Shown here: positions 25,057 to 32,174 of the stretch, one piece after another
Position numbering within the stretch: the first letter of the stretch is position 1
Layout: every line of letters begins with the position of its first letter
From: Dermatobacter hominis
GTDB taxonomy: Bacteria; Actinomycetota; Acidimicrobiia; Acidimicrobiales; Microtrichaceae
Direction of reading: 5' to 3'
DNA: 64,000 nt
NCBI RefSeq assembly: GCF_020715685.1
Contig: NZ_CP085840.1
Location: 1,736,001-1,800,000, forward strand
The notes under the pieces: model-generated
Database searches by the model: none
Told to the model about the DNA's origin: nothing
Seen by the model: only the letters and a program-made list of their open reading frames with translations
Program-made: the position numbers and the translations under genes

Positions 25057-25758
25057 GCGACGTCCCGTACCCGCCGCTCCGCCCCCCATGACCACCTCGG
25101 GCACGGCGCCGGACAGGCCGGGCCCCGCCGGTCGGCACACGTACCCGATCCCTCGCACGGTGTGGAGGATCCTCGGTCCGTGCGCCTCCAGCTTGTGGCG
25201 CAGGGTGCTGATCGTCACCTCGATCACGTTCGGGTGGTAGTCGGTCGACGACCAGACGGCGAGCAGCAGCGAGCTGCGCTCCTGGACCTGGCCCCGGTGC
25301 CGGACGAGGTGGGCGAGCAGGTCGAACTCCTTGCGGGTCAGGTCGAGCGGCCGGCCGGCGCGCGTGACGGTCCTGGCGCCCTCGTCGACCATCGTGTCAC
25401 CGACCCAGCTGACCCGACCCCGAGCGGCGCGGCCGACGACGAGCTGCTCGACGCACTGCTCGACCTCCATCGGGTGGTACGGGTCCACGACGTAGCGGAC
25501 GCCCACCTCGGCCACGCCGAGGCGGTCTGCGGTCAGCTCGACCGGCAGCACCGCCAGCGAGGACAGGGGATCGAGCGGCCTCGCGAGGCGGGCGGCGCCC
25601 TCCCGGCCCTGCACGTCCGACGGCCACACCAGCACGACGACATCGGTCCCCTCGAGACGCCGGCTGTCCTCGGACAGCTCGAGGTCGTGGGACCGGGAGA
25701 GCACGCCGGCCACCCGCTCCGTCCGCTCCGGATCGCCGCAGACCAGTTGGACCTTCAT
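24838..25758 (-). CDS. OmpR/PhoB-type winged-helix regulator with degenerate receiver
   Basis: Read from ATG 25758 the frame gives 306 residues. Residues 1-115 have the size of a receiver domain (MKVQLVCGDPERTERVAGVL) but the phosphoacceptor position reads VVVLVWPSDVQG, without the usual Asp at the strand end, so phosphorylation is unlikely. Residues about 130-225 are a Trans_reg_C winged helix: VDEGARTVTRAGRPLDLTRK, EFDLLAHLVRHRGQV, NVIEVTISTLRHKLE, IRGIGYV-like HTVRGIGYVCRP. The last 72 residues are the acidic segment that may be a separate gene (24838-25056). No histidine kinase is adjacent. A GGTTG-14-GGGTAG promoter lies 67 bases upstream. Confidence 0.75.
   Translation of the reverse strand: MKVQLVCGDPERTERVAGVLSRSHDLELSEDSRRLEGTDVVVLVWPSDVQGREGAARLARPLDPLSSLAVLPVELTADRLGVAEVGVRYVVDPYHPMEVEQCVEQLVVGRAARGRVSWVGDTMVDEGARTVTRAGRPLDLTRKEFDLLAHLVRHRGQVQERSSLLLAVWSSTDYHPNVIEVTISTLRHKLEAHGPRILHTVRGIGYVCRPAGPGLSGAVPEVVMGGGAAGTGRRMTELDPSEDRPDEERAAGPRPDSTRRRDLPPASGTRGDDDEIPGDVDRVAPYEDAPAEGRLAPEADNPPPER
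25067..25093 (-). promoter_or_regulatory. SigB/F-type promoter inside the regulator frame, before the acidic gene
   Basis: On the minus strand GGTCATG, 14 bases, GGGTAC, with the ATG at 25056 after 10 bases. The same -35 and spacing occur before the GT9 gene at 15746. Confidence 0.5.
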
Positions 25759-25825
25759 CACGTCACCGGGAACATCAGCACTCGTCGGCCCCGCCGGAGG
25801 AGCCGCACGGCTCCGCGCCAGCTTC

Positions 25826-25850
25826 CTACCCGGGGAGGTCGACTTCAACC
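25826..25850 (-). promoter_or_regulatory. SigB/F-type promoter of the PhoB-like regulator
   Basis: On the minus strand GGTTG, 14 bases, GGGTAG. The regulator starts 67 bases downstream, with only a weak GGTGA ribosome binding site. Confidence 0.5.
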
Positions 25851-26010
25851 GGGCCGACGCGCGGGCCGTGGTCGAGCGCGCGCTCCGCCGGTCGACCCCC
25901 GTTCGGGGGAGCACCCTGATGTCGCCCTGAGCTGACCCTGTGCTGCGCCTGAAAAGTGACCCGGGTCGGCCCGATCGGGCGCCTCGGGACGTCGATCGCG
26001 CCGACCACCC

Positions 26011-26016
26011 GGGTAG
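26011..26016 (+). promoter_or_regulatory. GGGTAG box of the first sigma-factor gene
   Basis: GGGTAG lies 33 bases before the ATG at 26050, which has GGAGGGG as ribosome binding site. CGTCGAT stands at the -35 position and matches the CCGTCTG variant only in part. It would make the sigma gene autoregulated. Confidence 0.45.
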
Positions 26017-26049
26017 GCGCCGCGGGGACGCACCGGAGGGGTCGCGAGG

Positions 26050-26829
26050 ATGATGGATGCCGAAGAGGTCGAGCGGCTGCTCGACGACTACCGACGACGT
26101 GGCGATCGAGCGGCACGGAACCGCGTGGTCGAGGGACACCTGTCGCTCGCCCGCTTCACCGTCCGGCGGCTGGCCCGTGGGAACCCGGCGCTCGCCGAGG
26201 ACCTCCAGCAGGTCGCCCTGCTCGCGATCGTGCACGCCGCCGACCGCTACCGCCCGGGCAAGGGCGCATCGTTCCGTACGTTCGCCGGTCGCACCATCGA
26301 CGGGGAGCTGAAGCGGCACCTGCGCGACAAGACGTGGGCCGTGCGGCCCCCCCGGACTCGACAGGAGCACTACCTCCGGGTCTGCCGGGCACGCGAGGAG
26401 CTGACGCAGGAGCTCCACCGCGGACCGACCCCGTCGGAGATCGCCGAGCGGACCGATCTGCTGCGCGACGAGGTGCTGGCGGCGATGGAGGCCGGTGGCG
26501 CCCGGACCTCGAACCCGCTCGAACCGGCGCGCGACGGCGACGACGCCGGTCCGGTGCGCCCGGAGGTCGAGAGCTGGGACCTCGGGTTCGGGGCCTTCGA
26601 GTCCCACTGCGACCTCAGCCAGGCGATCGGCGTCCTCGACGAGCGCGAGCGCTGCGTGCTCGGGATGCGCTTCGTCGAGGAGCGGTCCCAACCGGAGATC
26701 GCGGTGGAGCTCGGGATCTCGCAGTCGTACGTCTCGCGGATCATCCGGGGCGCGCTGGCCAAGCTCCGCGAGCACATGGACGCCGAGCGATCCGTGGGAT
26801 CGCCCGCGACGACCGGGGCGTCGACGTGA
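26050..26829 (+). CDS. RNA polymerase sigma factor, SigB/SigF/SigG family (copy 1)
   Basis: This 259-residue sigma-70 group 3 protein has region 2 (NRVVEGHLSLARFTVRRLA, then EDLQQVALLAIVHAADRYRP and GASFRTFAGRTIDGELKRHL), region 3 (TQELHRGPTPSEIAERTDL) and region 4 (LDERERCVLGMRFVEERSQP, then ISQSYVSRIIRGALAKLREH). The SFRTFA...IDGELKRHLRD segment is characteristic of the SigB/SigF group that reads GTTT...GGGTA promoters. These factors are normally held by an RsbW/RsfA-type anti-sigma factor. The stop overlaps a small HTH gene (GTGA), which overlaps a GT2 gene (ATGA), so the sigma factor heads a three-gene operon. Confidence 0.92.
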   Translation: MMDAEEVERLLDDYRRRGDRAARNRVVEGHLSLARFTVRRLARGNPALAEDLQQVALLAIVHAADRYRPGKGASFRTFAGRTIDGELKRHLRDKTWAVRPPRTRQEHYLRVCRAREELTQELHRGPTPSEIAERTDLLRDEVLAAMEAGGARTSNPLEPARDGDDAGPVRPEVESWDLGFGAFESHCDLSQAIGVLDERERCVLGMRFVEERSQPEIAVELGISQSYVSRIIRGALAKLREHMDAERSVGSPATTGAST

Positions 26830-27032
26830 GCCCCGAGGCCGTGGACGGACCGCCGGGTGGCGACCCGACCGGTGCCCTGACGCCCGAGGAGGCCGCCGAG
26901 GCGCTGCAGGTCCGGCCGGACCGGATCGCGGCGATGGTCGACGAGGGCCTGCTCCACCCGCTCGGCGGCCCGGGCGAGGCCCAGAGGTTCTCCCGGGCCG
27001 AGGTCGAGGCGGTCCGGCTCCAGGGCGGATGA
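26826..27032 (+). CDS. Small MerR/excisionase-like helix-turn-helix protein
   Basis: This 68-residue protein has LTPEEAAEALQVRPDRIAAMVDEGLLHPLGG, then QRFSRAEVEAVRLQGG, the compact winged helix of excisionase/MerR type. It could bind DNA or act as an adaptor to the sigma factor. GTG at 26826 overlaps the sigma stop (GTGA) and its own stop overlaps the GT2 start (ATGA), so it is translated with both. It has no separate effector domain. Confidence 0.72.
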   Translation: MSPEAVDGPPGGDPTGALTPEEAAEALQVRPDRIAAMVDEGLLHPLGGPGEAQRFSRAEVEAVRLQGG

Positions 27033-27934
27033 CGGTCGTCGCCCAGCCGACCGCGATCCCGACGTGCGCCGACGTCGCGGTCGTCGTGATCACGCGCGAC
27101 CGCGTCGCCTCGCTGCTACGCACGCTCGCCCACCTGCACGACGCGGGCGAGGTCGACCGGATCGTCGTCGTCGACAACGGTTCCCGCGACGCCACGGTCC
27201 TCGAGGTGCGGCGGCGGTTCCCGGCGGTCGAGGTCGTCGAGATGGGCCGCAACGCCGGCGCGTCCGGCCGCAACGTGGGCGCGGCCGCCGTCGACCGTCC
27301 GTTCGTGGCCTTCTGCGACGACGACACCCGTTGGGAGCCCGGCTCGCTCGGTCGCGGCGTGGAGCACCTCCGGCGCTGCCCCGACCTGGCCGCCGTCGCC
27401 GGCCGCTACCTGCTCGCGGGCGGGCGCGCCGATCCGCTCGCCGCCGAGCTGGCCGCCAGCCCGCTCGGCACCCGCCCCGGCCATCCGGGCCCCTCCGTCG
27501 TGGGCTTCCAGGCCGGCACCGCCGTGGTGCGACGACGGGCCTTCCTCGGCGTGGGCGGCTTCCACCCACGGTTCGGCGTCGGCGGCGAGGAGTCGTTGCT
27601 CGCCCTCGACCTCATCGACGCCGGCTGGGCCGTCTGCCACGCGCCCGACGTGAGGATCCACCACGACCCCTCGAGCCGCGACGCCCGGTCCGAGCGCCGC
27701 CGCGCCCGCCGGATCGCACGCAACCGGCTGCGCGTGGCCGCGCTCCGCCGCCCGGTCGGCGACGTCGCCCGGACCGTCGGCGAGACCTTGCGCCGACCCC
27801 GTATCGGCTGGTGGGCCCTCGCCGGGTGGGCGAGCGACGCCCTGTGGCTGCGGCGCGAGCGCCGCACCGTGGGACGGCACGCCCTAGCCGCGGTGCGGAC
27901 GGTCGAGGCCGGACCACCGATCGGAGGCGGCTGA
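27029..27934 (+). CDS. GT2-family glycosyltransferase
   Basis: This 301-residue inverting GT2 enzyme has VAVVVITRDRVASLLRTLAHL, IVVVDNGSRDATVLEVRRRF, GRNAGASGRNVGAAAV, FVAFCDDDTRWEPGS with the DxD motif (about residue 97), and GGFHPRFGVGGEESLLALDL. The C terminus is Arg-rich and ends in a hydrophobic helix of about 15 residues. It is translated from an ATG overlapping the HTH gene and is thus tied to the sigma operon. It resembles rhamnosyl- or galactosyl-transferases acting on cell-wall glycans, but the sugar is unknown. Confidence 0.85.
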   Translation: MTVVAQPTAIPTCADVAVVVITRDRVASLLRTLAHLHDAGEVDRIVVVDNGSRDATVLEVRRRFPAVEVVEMGRNAGASGRNVGAAAVDRPFVAFCDDDTRWEPGSLGRGVEHLRRCPDLAAVAGRYLLAGGRADPLAAELAASPLGTRPGHPGPSVVGFQAGTAVVRRRAFLGVGGFHPRFGVGGEESLLALDLIDAGWAVCHAPDVRIHHDPSSRDARSERRRARRIARNRLRVAALRRPVGDVARTVGETLRRPRIGWWALAGWASDALWLRRERRTVGRHALAAVRTVEAGPPIGGG

Positions 27935-27981
27935 TGGGACGGGCACCGGTGGGCGCCGTCTGTGGTGGAACGCGACGGGCC

Positions 27982-27987
27982 GGGTAC
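27982..27987 (+). promoter_or_regulatory. GGGTAC box before the YflT-like gene
   Basis: GGGTAC lies 29 bases before the GTG at 28017. No good -35 element is seen at the 14-16 base distance. Kept because the paralogous gene at 56635 has a well-formed promoter. Confidence 0.35.
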
Positions 27988-28016
27988 AGCGCGGTTCGAC
28001 GGATCCGGAGGTGAAC

Positions 28017-28577
28017 GTGGCCGAACAGCACGACCGACGACGGTTCGCGGTGGCGTACCGCGACCAGGAGGCCGCGGCCATGGTGGCGGACCGGTTGGTG
28101 GACGACCTCGGCGTGTCCCGCCGCACCGTGGGGATCGACCGACCCGCGGACCGCACGGCGATCGGTGAGCAGTCGCCGGGTGACGACCCCGCGGTCCCGA
28201 CCCTGCCGTCGTCGGGATGGGTGTGGCTCCCTGCCGGTTTCGTGGTCGGCTTCGTGCTGGTCCTCCTCCTGGTCCTCGTCGTCACCGGCGGCGACGCCGA
28301 TCTCGGGACGGCGATCCTCGTGGGCGCGGTCGGCGGGCTGGCCGGCGGCGCGATCGGCGCGGTGTTCGGCCGTGCCCGAGCTGATCTCGTGCCGGGGACG
28401 GGTCGCGGGACCACGACCACCACGGTGCTCTCGGTGCCCACCGATGCCCTCGCGGACCGCGACCAGCTCGTCGGGATCCTCGCCGACGGGCCCGTGGTCT
28501 CGATCTGGGAGATCGACCCCCGGTCCGGGTCGCCGCGCCAGCTCGACCCTCCGGCGAGCGGGCGGGCAGGGCCGTGA
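28017..28577 (+). CDS. YflT/GSP17M-like stress membrane protein (copy 1)
   Basis: This 186-residue protein has an N-terminal alpha/beta part (RRRFAVAYRDQEAAAMVADR, LGVSRRTVGIDRP), two transmembrane segments rich in Gly (LPAGFVVGFVLVLLLVLVV and AILVGAVGGLAGGAIGAVFG) and a C-terminal beta segment (TTTTTVLSVPTDALADRDQL). The layout resembles general stress protein 17M/YflT with an added glycine zipper. A clear paralog lies at 55991-56635, and the same domain order is kept. GTG 28017 is chosen because GGAGG stands 5 bases upstream. The stop overlaps gmhA (GTGA). Confidence 0.75.
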   Translation: MAEQHDRRRFAVAYRDQEAAAMVADRLVDDLGVSRRTVGIDRPADRTAIGEQSPGDDPAVPTLPSSGWVWLPAGFVVGFVLVLLLVLVVTGGDADLGTAILVGAVGGLAGGAIGAVFGRARADLVPGTGRGTTTTTVLSVPTDALADRDQLVGILADGPVVSIWEIDPRSGSPRQLDPPASGRAGP

Positions 28578-29251
28578 CGGACAGGGGGAGGACCGCGTCG
28601 GTCGAGTCCCCCGGCGACGGCCACCTGCGGCAGCTCGAGGCTGCCCTGCAGGCCCTGCGCCAGGATCTGCCGGTCCTCGAGCGCTGGGGCGGGGACCTGG
28701 CCCGACGGCTCCTCGGCGGGGCGCGTGCGCTGGTCGCCGGCAACGGCGGGAGCGCCGCCCAGGCGCAGCACCTGACGGCGGAGCTGGTCGGCCGGTACCG
28801 CTCGGAGCGGCGCCCGCTCAGCGCCATCGCGCTCCACGCGGAGACGTCGACGGTGACGGCGATCGTCAACGACTACGGCCCCGATGAGCTGTTCGCCCGC
28901 CAGGTCCGGGCCCACGGCCGCCCGGGCGACGTCCTCGTGGCGCTGTCCACCTCGGGCCGGTCGCCGAACGTCCTGTGCGCCGCCCGCGCCGCGGTCGAGC
29001 AGGAGGTGGCGGTGTGGGCCCTGTGCGGCGCGCCCGGCAGCCCGCTGGCCGAGCTGGCGGACGAGGCGGTCTGCGTCAGCGCCGACACGCCCACCGTCCA
29101 GGAGGTCCACCAGGTCTGCATCCACCTGCTGTGCGAGGCCGTCGACGGTGCGGTGCAGGACGCCGCGGCCGCCGGCCGGTCGAGGGTTCTCGATCGCAGC
29201 CCGGCGGATAGGGCCGTCCGGCAGGACGGATCGCCGAGGAGCATCGAATGA
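28574..29251 (+). CDS. gmhA: Phosphoheptose isomerase GmhA (SIS domain)
   Basis: This 225-residue enzyme converts sedoheptulose-7-phosphate into heptose-7-phosphate, the entry step to nucleotide-heptose. It has LVAGNGGSAAQAQHLTAELVG, with the GNGGSA phosphate loop (about residue 55), VALSTSGRSPNVLCAA and DTPTVQEVHQVCIHLLCE near residue 170, where Gln and His are catalytic in GmhA. The GTG overlaps the preceding gene (GTGA). It lies some 16 kb from hldE and 19 kb from gmhB, an unusual scatter. The last codons carry the promoter of the next gene. Confidence 0.9.
   Translation: MTDRGRTASVESPGDGHLRQLEAALQALRQDLPVLERWGGDLARRLLGGARALVAGNGGSAAQAQHLTAELVGRYRSERRPLSAIALHAETSTVTAIVNDYGPDELFARQVRAHGRPGDVLVALSTSGRSPNVLCAARAAVEQEVAVWALCGAPGSPLAELADEAVCVSADTPTVQEVHQVCIHLLCEAVDGAVQDAAAAGRSRVLDRSPADRAVRQDGSPRSIE
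29185..29211 (+). promoter_or_regulatory. SigB/F-type promoter of the DUF4383 gene
   Basis: GGTTC, 16 bases, GGATAG, inside the 3' end of gmhA. The ATG at 29248 lies 36 bases downstream behind GAGGAG. Confidence 0.65.
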
Positions 29252-29736
29252 CCGCAGCACACCGCGTCACCCGCAGCAGGGAGACCACCCACACACCGCT
29301 GCAGATCGCAGCCCTGGCCGTCGGGATCACGTTCCTGGCGGTCGGCATCGCCGGCTTCGTCCCGGGCCTCACGTCGGACCTCGACCAGATCGAGTTCGCC
29401 GGTCACGAGTCCGGTGCCCAGCTGCTCGGCTTGTTCCAGGTGTCCGTGCTCCACAACCTGGTGCACGTCCTCTTCGGGATCGTCGGGATCGCCGCCTGGC
29501 GGCGAACCGACTGGGCGCGGCGCTTCCTGCTGATCGGTGGGGCCGTCTACCTCCTCCTGTTCGTCTACGGCCTCGTCGTGGACCGGCACGCCGATGCCAA
29601 CTTCGTGCCGCTCGACGACGCCGACAACTGGCTGCACCTCGGCCTGGGCGCCGGCATGATCGCCCTGGGAGCGCTGCTCCCCGGCCGCACCGCCCTCGAC
29701 GCGGACGGGCGGCGCACGCCGGGGGAGGTGCGCTGA
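29248..29736 (+). CDS. DUF4383 four-helix membrane protein
   Basis: This 162-residue protein has four predicted transmembrane helices: IAALAVGITFLAVGIAGFVP, LFQVSVLHNLVHVLFGIVGI, FLLIGGAVYLLLFVYGLVV and WLHLGLGAGMIALGALLPG. The HNLVH and NWLHLGLG motifs are diagnostic of DUF4383, a family common in actinobacteria with no defined function. It has its own stress-type promoter and is followed directly by a lipoprotein-like gene, so both may act at the membrane in stress. Confidence 0.85.
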   Translation: MTAAHRVTRSRETTHTPLQIAALAVGITFLAVGIAGFVPGLTSDLDQIEFAGHESGAQLLGLFQVSVLHNLVHVLFGIVGIAAWRRTDWARRFLLIGGAVYLLLFVYGLVVDRHADANFVPLDDADNWLHLGLGAGMIALGALLPGRTALDADGRRTPGEVR

Positions 29737-30090
29737 GTGCACGGTCATCCAGCAGCACAGGGTCGTCCAGCAGCACGGCGCCGGCTCCGGATCATCGGGG
29801 TGACCGCAGCGCTCGTCGTCGCGGCCGGGGCGTGCGGAGGATCGCAGGACTCCCGCAACCCGGCAGGCCAGTCCACCAGCTCGATCACCACGACGACCCG
29901 GCAGGGCTCGACCACGTCGGACGTCCCCGGGACCACCGAGGGCACCTCGCCGGACGGCGGGGCCCCCGGCGCGCCGGCGGGTTCGTCGACGACCGTGAGC
30001 TCGATCCCCGGCGCGGTGCCCGGCAAGCCGAACGCCCCCGTGGGCGACATGGGCGACGAGCAGCAGGCGCCCGGTCCGACGCAGCCCTAG
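29737..30090 (+). CDS. Putative secreted lipoprotein, Thr/Ser/Pro-rich
   Basis: This 117-residue protein starts at a GTG directly after the DUF4383 stop. It has a positively charged N terminus (RPAARRRLR), a hydrophobic core (IIGVTAALVVAAG) and the cleavage site AGACGGS, where Cys would be lipidated. The mature part is low-complexity Ser, Thr, Pro and Gly (STSSITTTTRQGSTTSDVPG). It is likely co-transcribed with the DUF4383 gene. No enzymatic motif is present. Confidence 0.65.
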   Translation: MHGHPAAQGRPAARRRLRIIGVTAALVVAAGACGGSQDSRNPAGQSTSSITTTTRQGSTTSDVPGTTEGTSPDGGAPGAPAGSSTTVSSIPGAVPGKPNAPVGDMGDEQQAPGPTQP

Positions 30091-30124
30091 CGTCGCCCGG
30101 GGCCGGCGACGGGACCGGTCCGGG

Positions 30125-30364
30125 CTACGAGACGAGGTGGACGGGACTGACGTGCTCCACCGACGCGACGCCCCACCGCCGAGGGCCGTGCTGCTCCAGG
30201 CCGTAGTGGTCGGCGAGGCGTTGGGCGGCGTGCTGGATGGTCGCGTGGCGGCTCTGCAGCGACCGGAAGCTGAGCTCCGTGCCGTCGTCCGCCGTGATGT
30301 GCAGTTCGGAGTCGAGCTCGTCCACCGGCTCGACCCGGATCTCGATGACGGTCCTCGCTCGCAC
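30125..30364 (-). CDS. Hypothetical protein, 79 residues, stress-box controlled
   Basis: The GTG at 30364 follows AGGAGA by 6 bases and is preferred over upstream in-frame starts. The protein reads TVIEIRVEPVDELDSELHIT, then ELSFRSLQSRHATIQHAAQRLADHYGLEQHG, a short beta hairpin followed by a helix. It carries no cysteine or hydrophobic segment and I do not recognise its family. A well-formed CGTTC-16-GGGTAG promoter lies 58 bases upstream, so expression under stress is likely. Confidence 0.65.
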   Translation of the reverse strand: MRARTVIEIRVEPVDELDSELHITADDGTELSFRSLQSRHATIQHAAQRLADHYGLEQHGPRRWGVASVEHVSPVHLVS

Positions 30365-30422
30365 CGCGGTCTCCTGTCCACACGGTCGGCGACCCGAGGG
30401 TGGGTCCCCGCTGCCCTGCGTC

Positions 30423-30449
30423 CTACCCGGTCGACCCCGGGACAGAACG
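30423..30449 (-). promoter_or_regulatory. SigB/F-type promoter of the 79-residue protein gene
   Basis: On the minus strand CGTTCTG, 14 bases, GGGTAG, close to the best forms in the window. Confidence 0.65.
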
Positions 30450-30638
30450 TCCTCACCCGCGGGTCGAACGGGACTCACTCCGGCGGCCCGCATCGAACCC
30501 GGCCGGCATTCGAACCCCGCCCGCATCGAATCGGACGGTCCGGGGAAGGTCGCGACCGACGGCAGGGCTCAGCGCCGCCGCAGCGCGCGGCCGAGGAGCC
30601 GACGCCGCGAGGCGACGGGGCAGATCCGAGGAGGCGAC

Positions 30639-30848
30639 ATGGCAGGACGAGACGACGTGGAGCCCGGGGACGACGACCTGGCCCGCCATCCCCGGCCCGG
30701 GCAGCTGCCGTCCGACGCGGAGGTGCAGGCCGAGCGTCAGGCGGAGGGCGTGGAGGCCGAGGCGGAGGAGGCCGCGGTCGAGGCCGAGCGGCGTCAGCGG
30801 GCCGACGAGCTGCCCCCGGAGGAGCGCTCCGGCGGCAGCGACGTGTGA
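30639..30848 (+). CDS. Small acidic helical protein, 69 residues
   Basis: ATG at 30639 lies 6 bases after GAGGAGG. The protein is strongly charged (MAGRDDVEPGDDDLARHPRP, then EAEEAAVEAERRQRADELPP) and has no hydrophobic core. It belongs in character to a set of short acidic proteins in this window. No GGGTAG box is seen; the upstream 200 bases contain three related GCATCGAA/GCATTCGAA copies near 30490-30535. Its last 55 bases overlap the convergent epimerase gene. Confidence 0.6.
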   Translation: MAGRDDVEPGDDDLARHPRPGQLPSDAEVQAERQAEGVEAEAEEAAVEAERRQRADELPPEERSGGSDV

Positions 30849-31858
30849 TCGCCGGTCGCCTCCAGGCCGCCGGGTGCGGTGGTCGGGTCCGGCGCACCCC
30901 ACGGTCGCAGCGGTGGTGTCGGCGCGCCGGCGCCTGAGCGCACGCCCTCCAACGCCTCTCGGACCACGTCCTCGGGCGCGTGCGTGGGCCGCCAGCCGAG
31001 CTCGTCGCGAGCTCGACGCGGATCGAGCAGCGGCACCGCCGCCAGCAGATCGACCCAGCCCGGATCGGCCGGGACGACCCTGGCCGACCACAGGGCGCGC
31101 ACCGCCAGCTCGGCCGCCCGGGCGGTGGGGCCCGACAACGCGGACGGCGACCCGAGCGGCGGGTCGCTGGCGAGGTTGAAGGCGCCGCGGGCCCCGGTCC
31201 CGAGGATCCGGACGATCGCGCTCGCGACGTCGTCCGCATGCACCACCTGGAACACCAGCGGACTCCGCCGCAGCAGCGCGACCGTGGGCCCGACCGGGAT
31301 CACCGGCGCAGGCACCGCCCTCCCGAGGAAGAGGCGCCGCGCCTCGCTGCCGGCGGACCGCTGCAGGACGAGGGTCGGCCGGACCCGGACGCACCGCATC
31401 GGACCCACTGCCTCGACCGCGTCGAGCATCCGCTCCACGTAGGCCTTCTGCCAGCTGTACGACGACGTCGGCACCCCGTCGGTCGGCCACGACTCGTCGA
31501 CCGGGTGCTCCTTCGAACCGGCCCGGTAGGCGCCGATCGAGCTTGCGTGCACGAACGTGCCGACGTCGTGGCGGACCGCCGCCTCGAGCACCCGGCGGGT
31601 CCCGACGACGTTCGTGCGCCACAGCGTGACGGGACGGTGCGACGGGCGCACGAGCCAGGCGAGGTGGACGACCGCGTCGGCACCCCGCAGCACGTCGTCG
31701 AGCGGGTCGACCGAGATGTCGACCGACCGCCAGCGCACGTCGCCGTGGTCGTCGACCGGTCGCCGGGCGACGCCCACCACCTCGTGGCCCGCGGCCACGA
31801 GGTGCGGGACGATCGCCGAGCCGAGGTTGCCCGACGCGCCGGTGACGACGATCTTCAC
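30794..31858 (-). CDS. NAD-dependent epimerase/dehydratase-family protein
   Basis: This 354-residue extended SDR has KIVVTGASGNLGSAIVPHLVAAGHEVVGVARRP, VVHLAWLVRPSH, VGTFVHASSIGAYRAG and SYSWQKAYVERMLDAV with the Tyr-x3-Lys pair (about residues 136-140, YSWQK). The specificity-giving loops are not those of HldD (ADP-heptose epimerase) and resemble the atypical NAD epimerases common in actinobacteria. GTG at 31858 is the start. It forms a possible operon with the upstream acidic-protein gene (31875-32078). The C-terminal 60 residues are low in complexity and overlap the convergent gene. Confidence 0.8.
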   Translation of the reverse strand: MKIVVTGASGNLGSAIVPHLVAAGHEVVGVARRPVDDHGDVRWRSVDISVDPLDDVLRGADAVVHLAWLVRPSHRPVTLWRTNVVGTRRVLEAAVRHDVGTFVHASSIGAYRAGSKEHPVDESWPTDGVPTSSYSWQKAYVERMLDAVEAVGPMRCVRVRPTLVLQRSAGSEARRLFLGRAVPAPVIPVGPTVALLRRSPLVFQVVHADDVASAIVRILGTGARGAFNLASDPPLGSPSALSGPTARAAELAVRALWSARVVPADPGWVDLLAAVPLLDPRRARDELGWRPTHAPEDVVREALEGVRSGAGAPTPPLRPWGAPDPTTAPGGLEATGDHTSLPPERSSGGSSSAR

Positions 31859-31874
31859 GGGTGCCGCGCCCGGA

Positions 31875-32078
31875 TCAGGCCGAACCGCCGCGGTGCCCGC
31901 TCACCGGCGGTTCGCCGGCGGCCTGGGCGCCCGGCGGCAGGTCGTCGTCGCGGTCGCCCTCGGCGGTGTCGCGGTCCTCGGACTCGTCCCCGGGCCGGTC
32001 GTCGGCCGGCGCACCGTCCGCGCCCGTCCGCTCGGCGACCTCGTCCATCGCTGGTCCGTCGTCATCGTCCGGTGCCAC
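31875..32078 (-). CDS. Small acidic disordered protein, 67 residues
   Basis: The GTG at 32078 follows GAGGAGG by 6 bases. The protein is rich in Asp, Glu, Gly and Pro (MAPDDDDGPAMDEVAERTGA, then DESEDRDTAEGDRDDDLPPG) and would be unfolded. It has its own CCGTCTG-14-GGGTAG promoter and stands 16 bases upstream of the epimerase gene. It resembles the other short acidic products of the window; function unknown. Confidence 0.62.
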   Translation of the reverse strand: MAPDDDDGPAMDEVAERTGADGAPADDRPGDESEDRDTAEGDRDDDLPPGAQAAGEPPVSGHRGGSA

Positions 32079-32103
32079 GGCAGCCTCCTCGATCGACCCG
32101 CGC

Positions 32104-32130
32104 CTACCCCGCGCCGGTGGGCGCAGACGG
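32104..32130 (-). promoter_or_regulatory. SigB/F-type promoter of the acidic protein and epimerase
   Basis: On the minus strand CCGTCTG, 14 bases, GGGTAG; the GTG at 32078 is 25 bases downstream. Confidence 0.5.
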
Positions 32131-32174
32131 TCGACGTTCGACGGCGGTCGCGCGTGCTGGGTCCGGCGGCCGGG

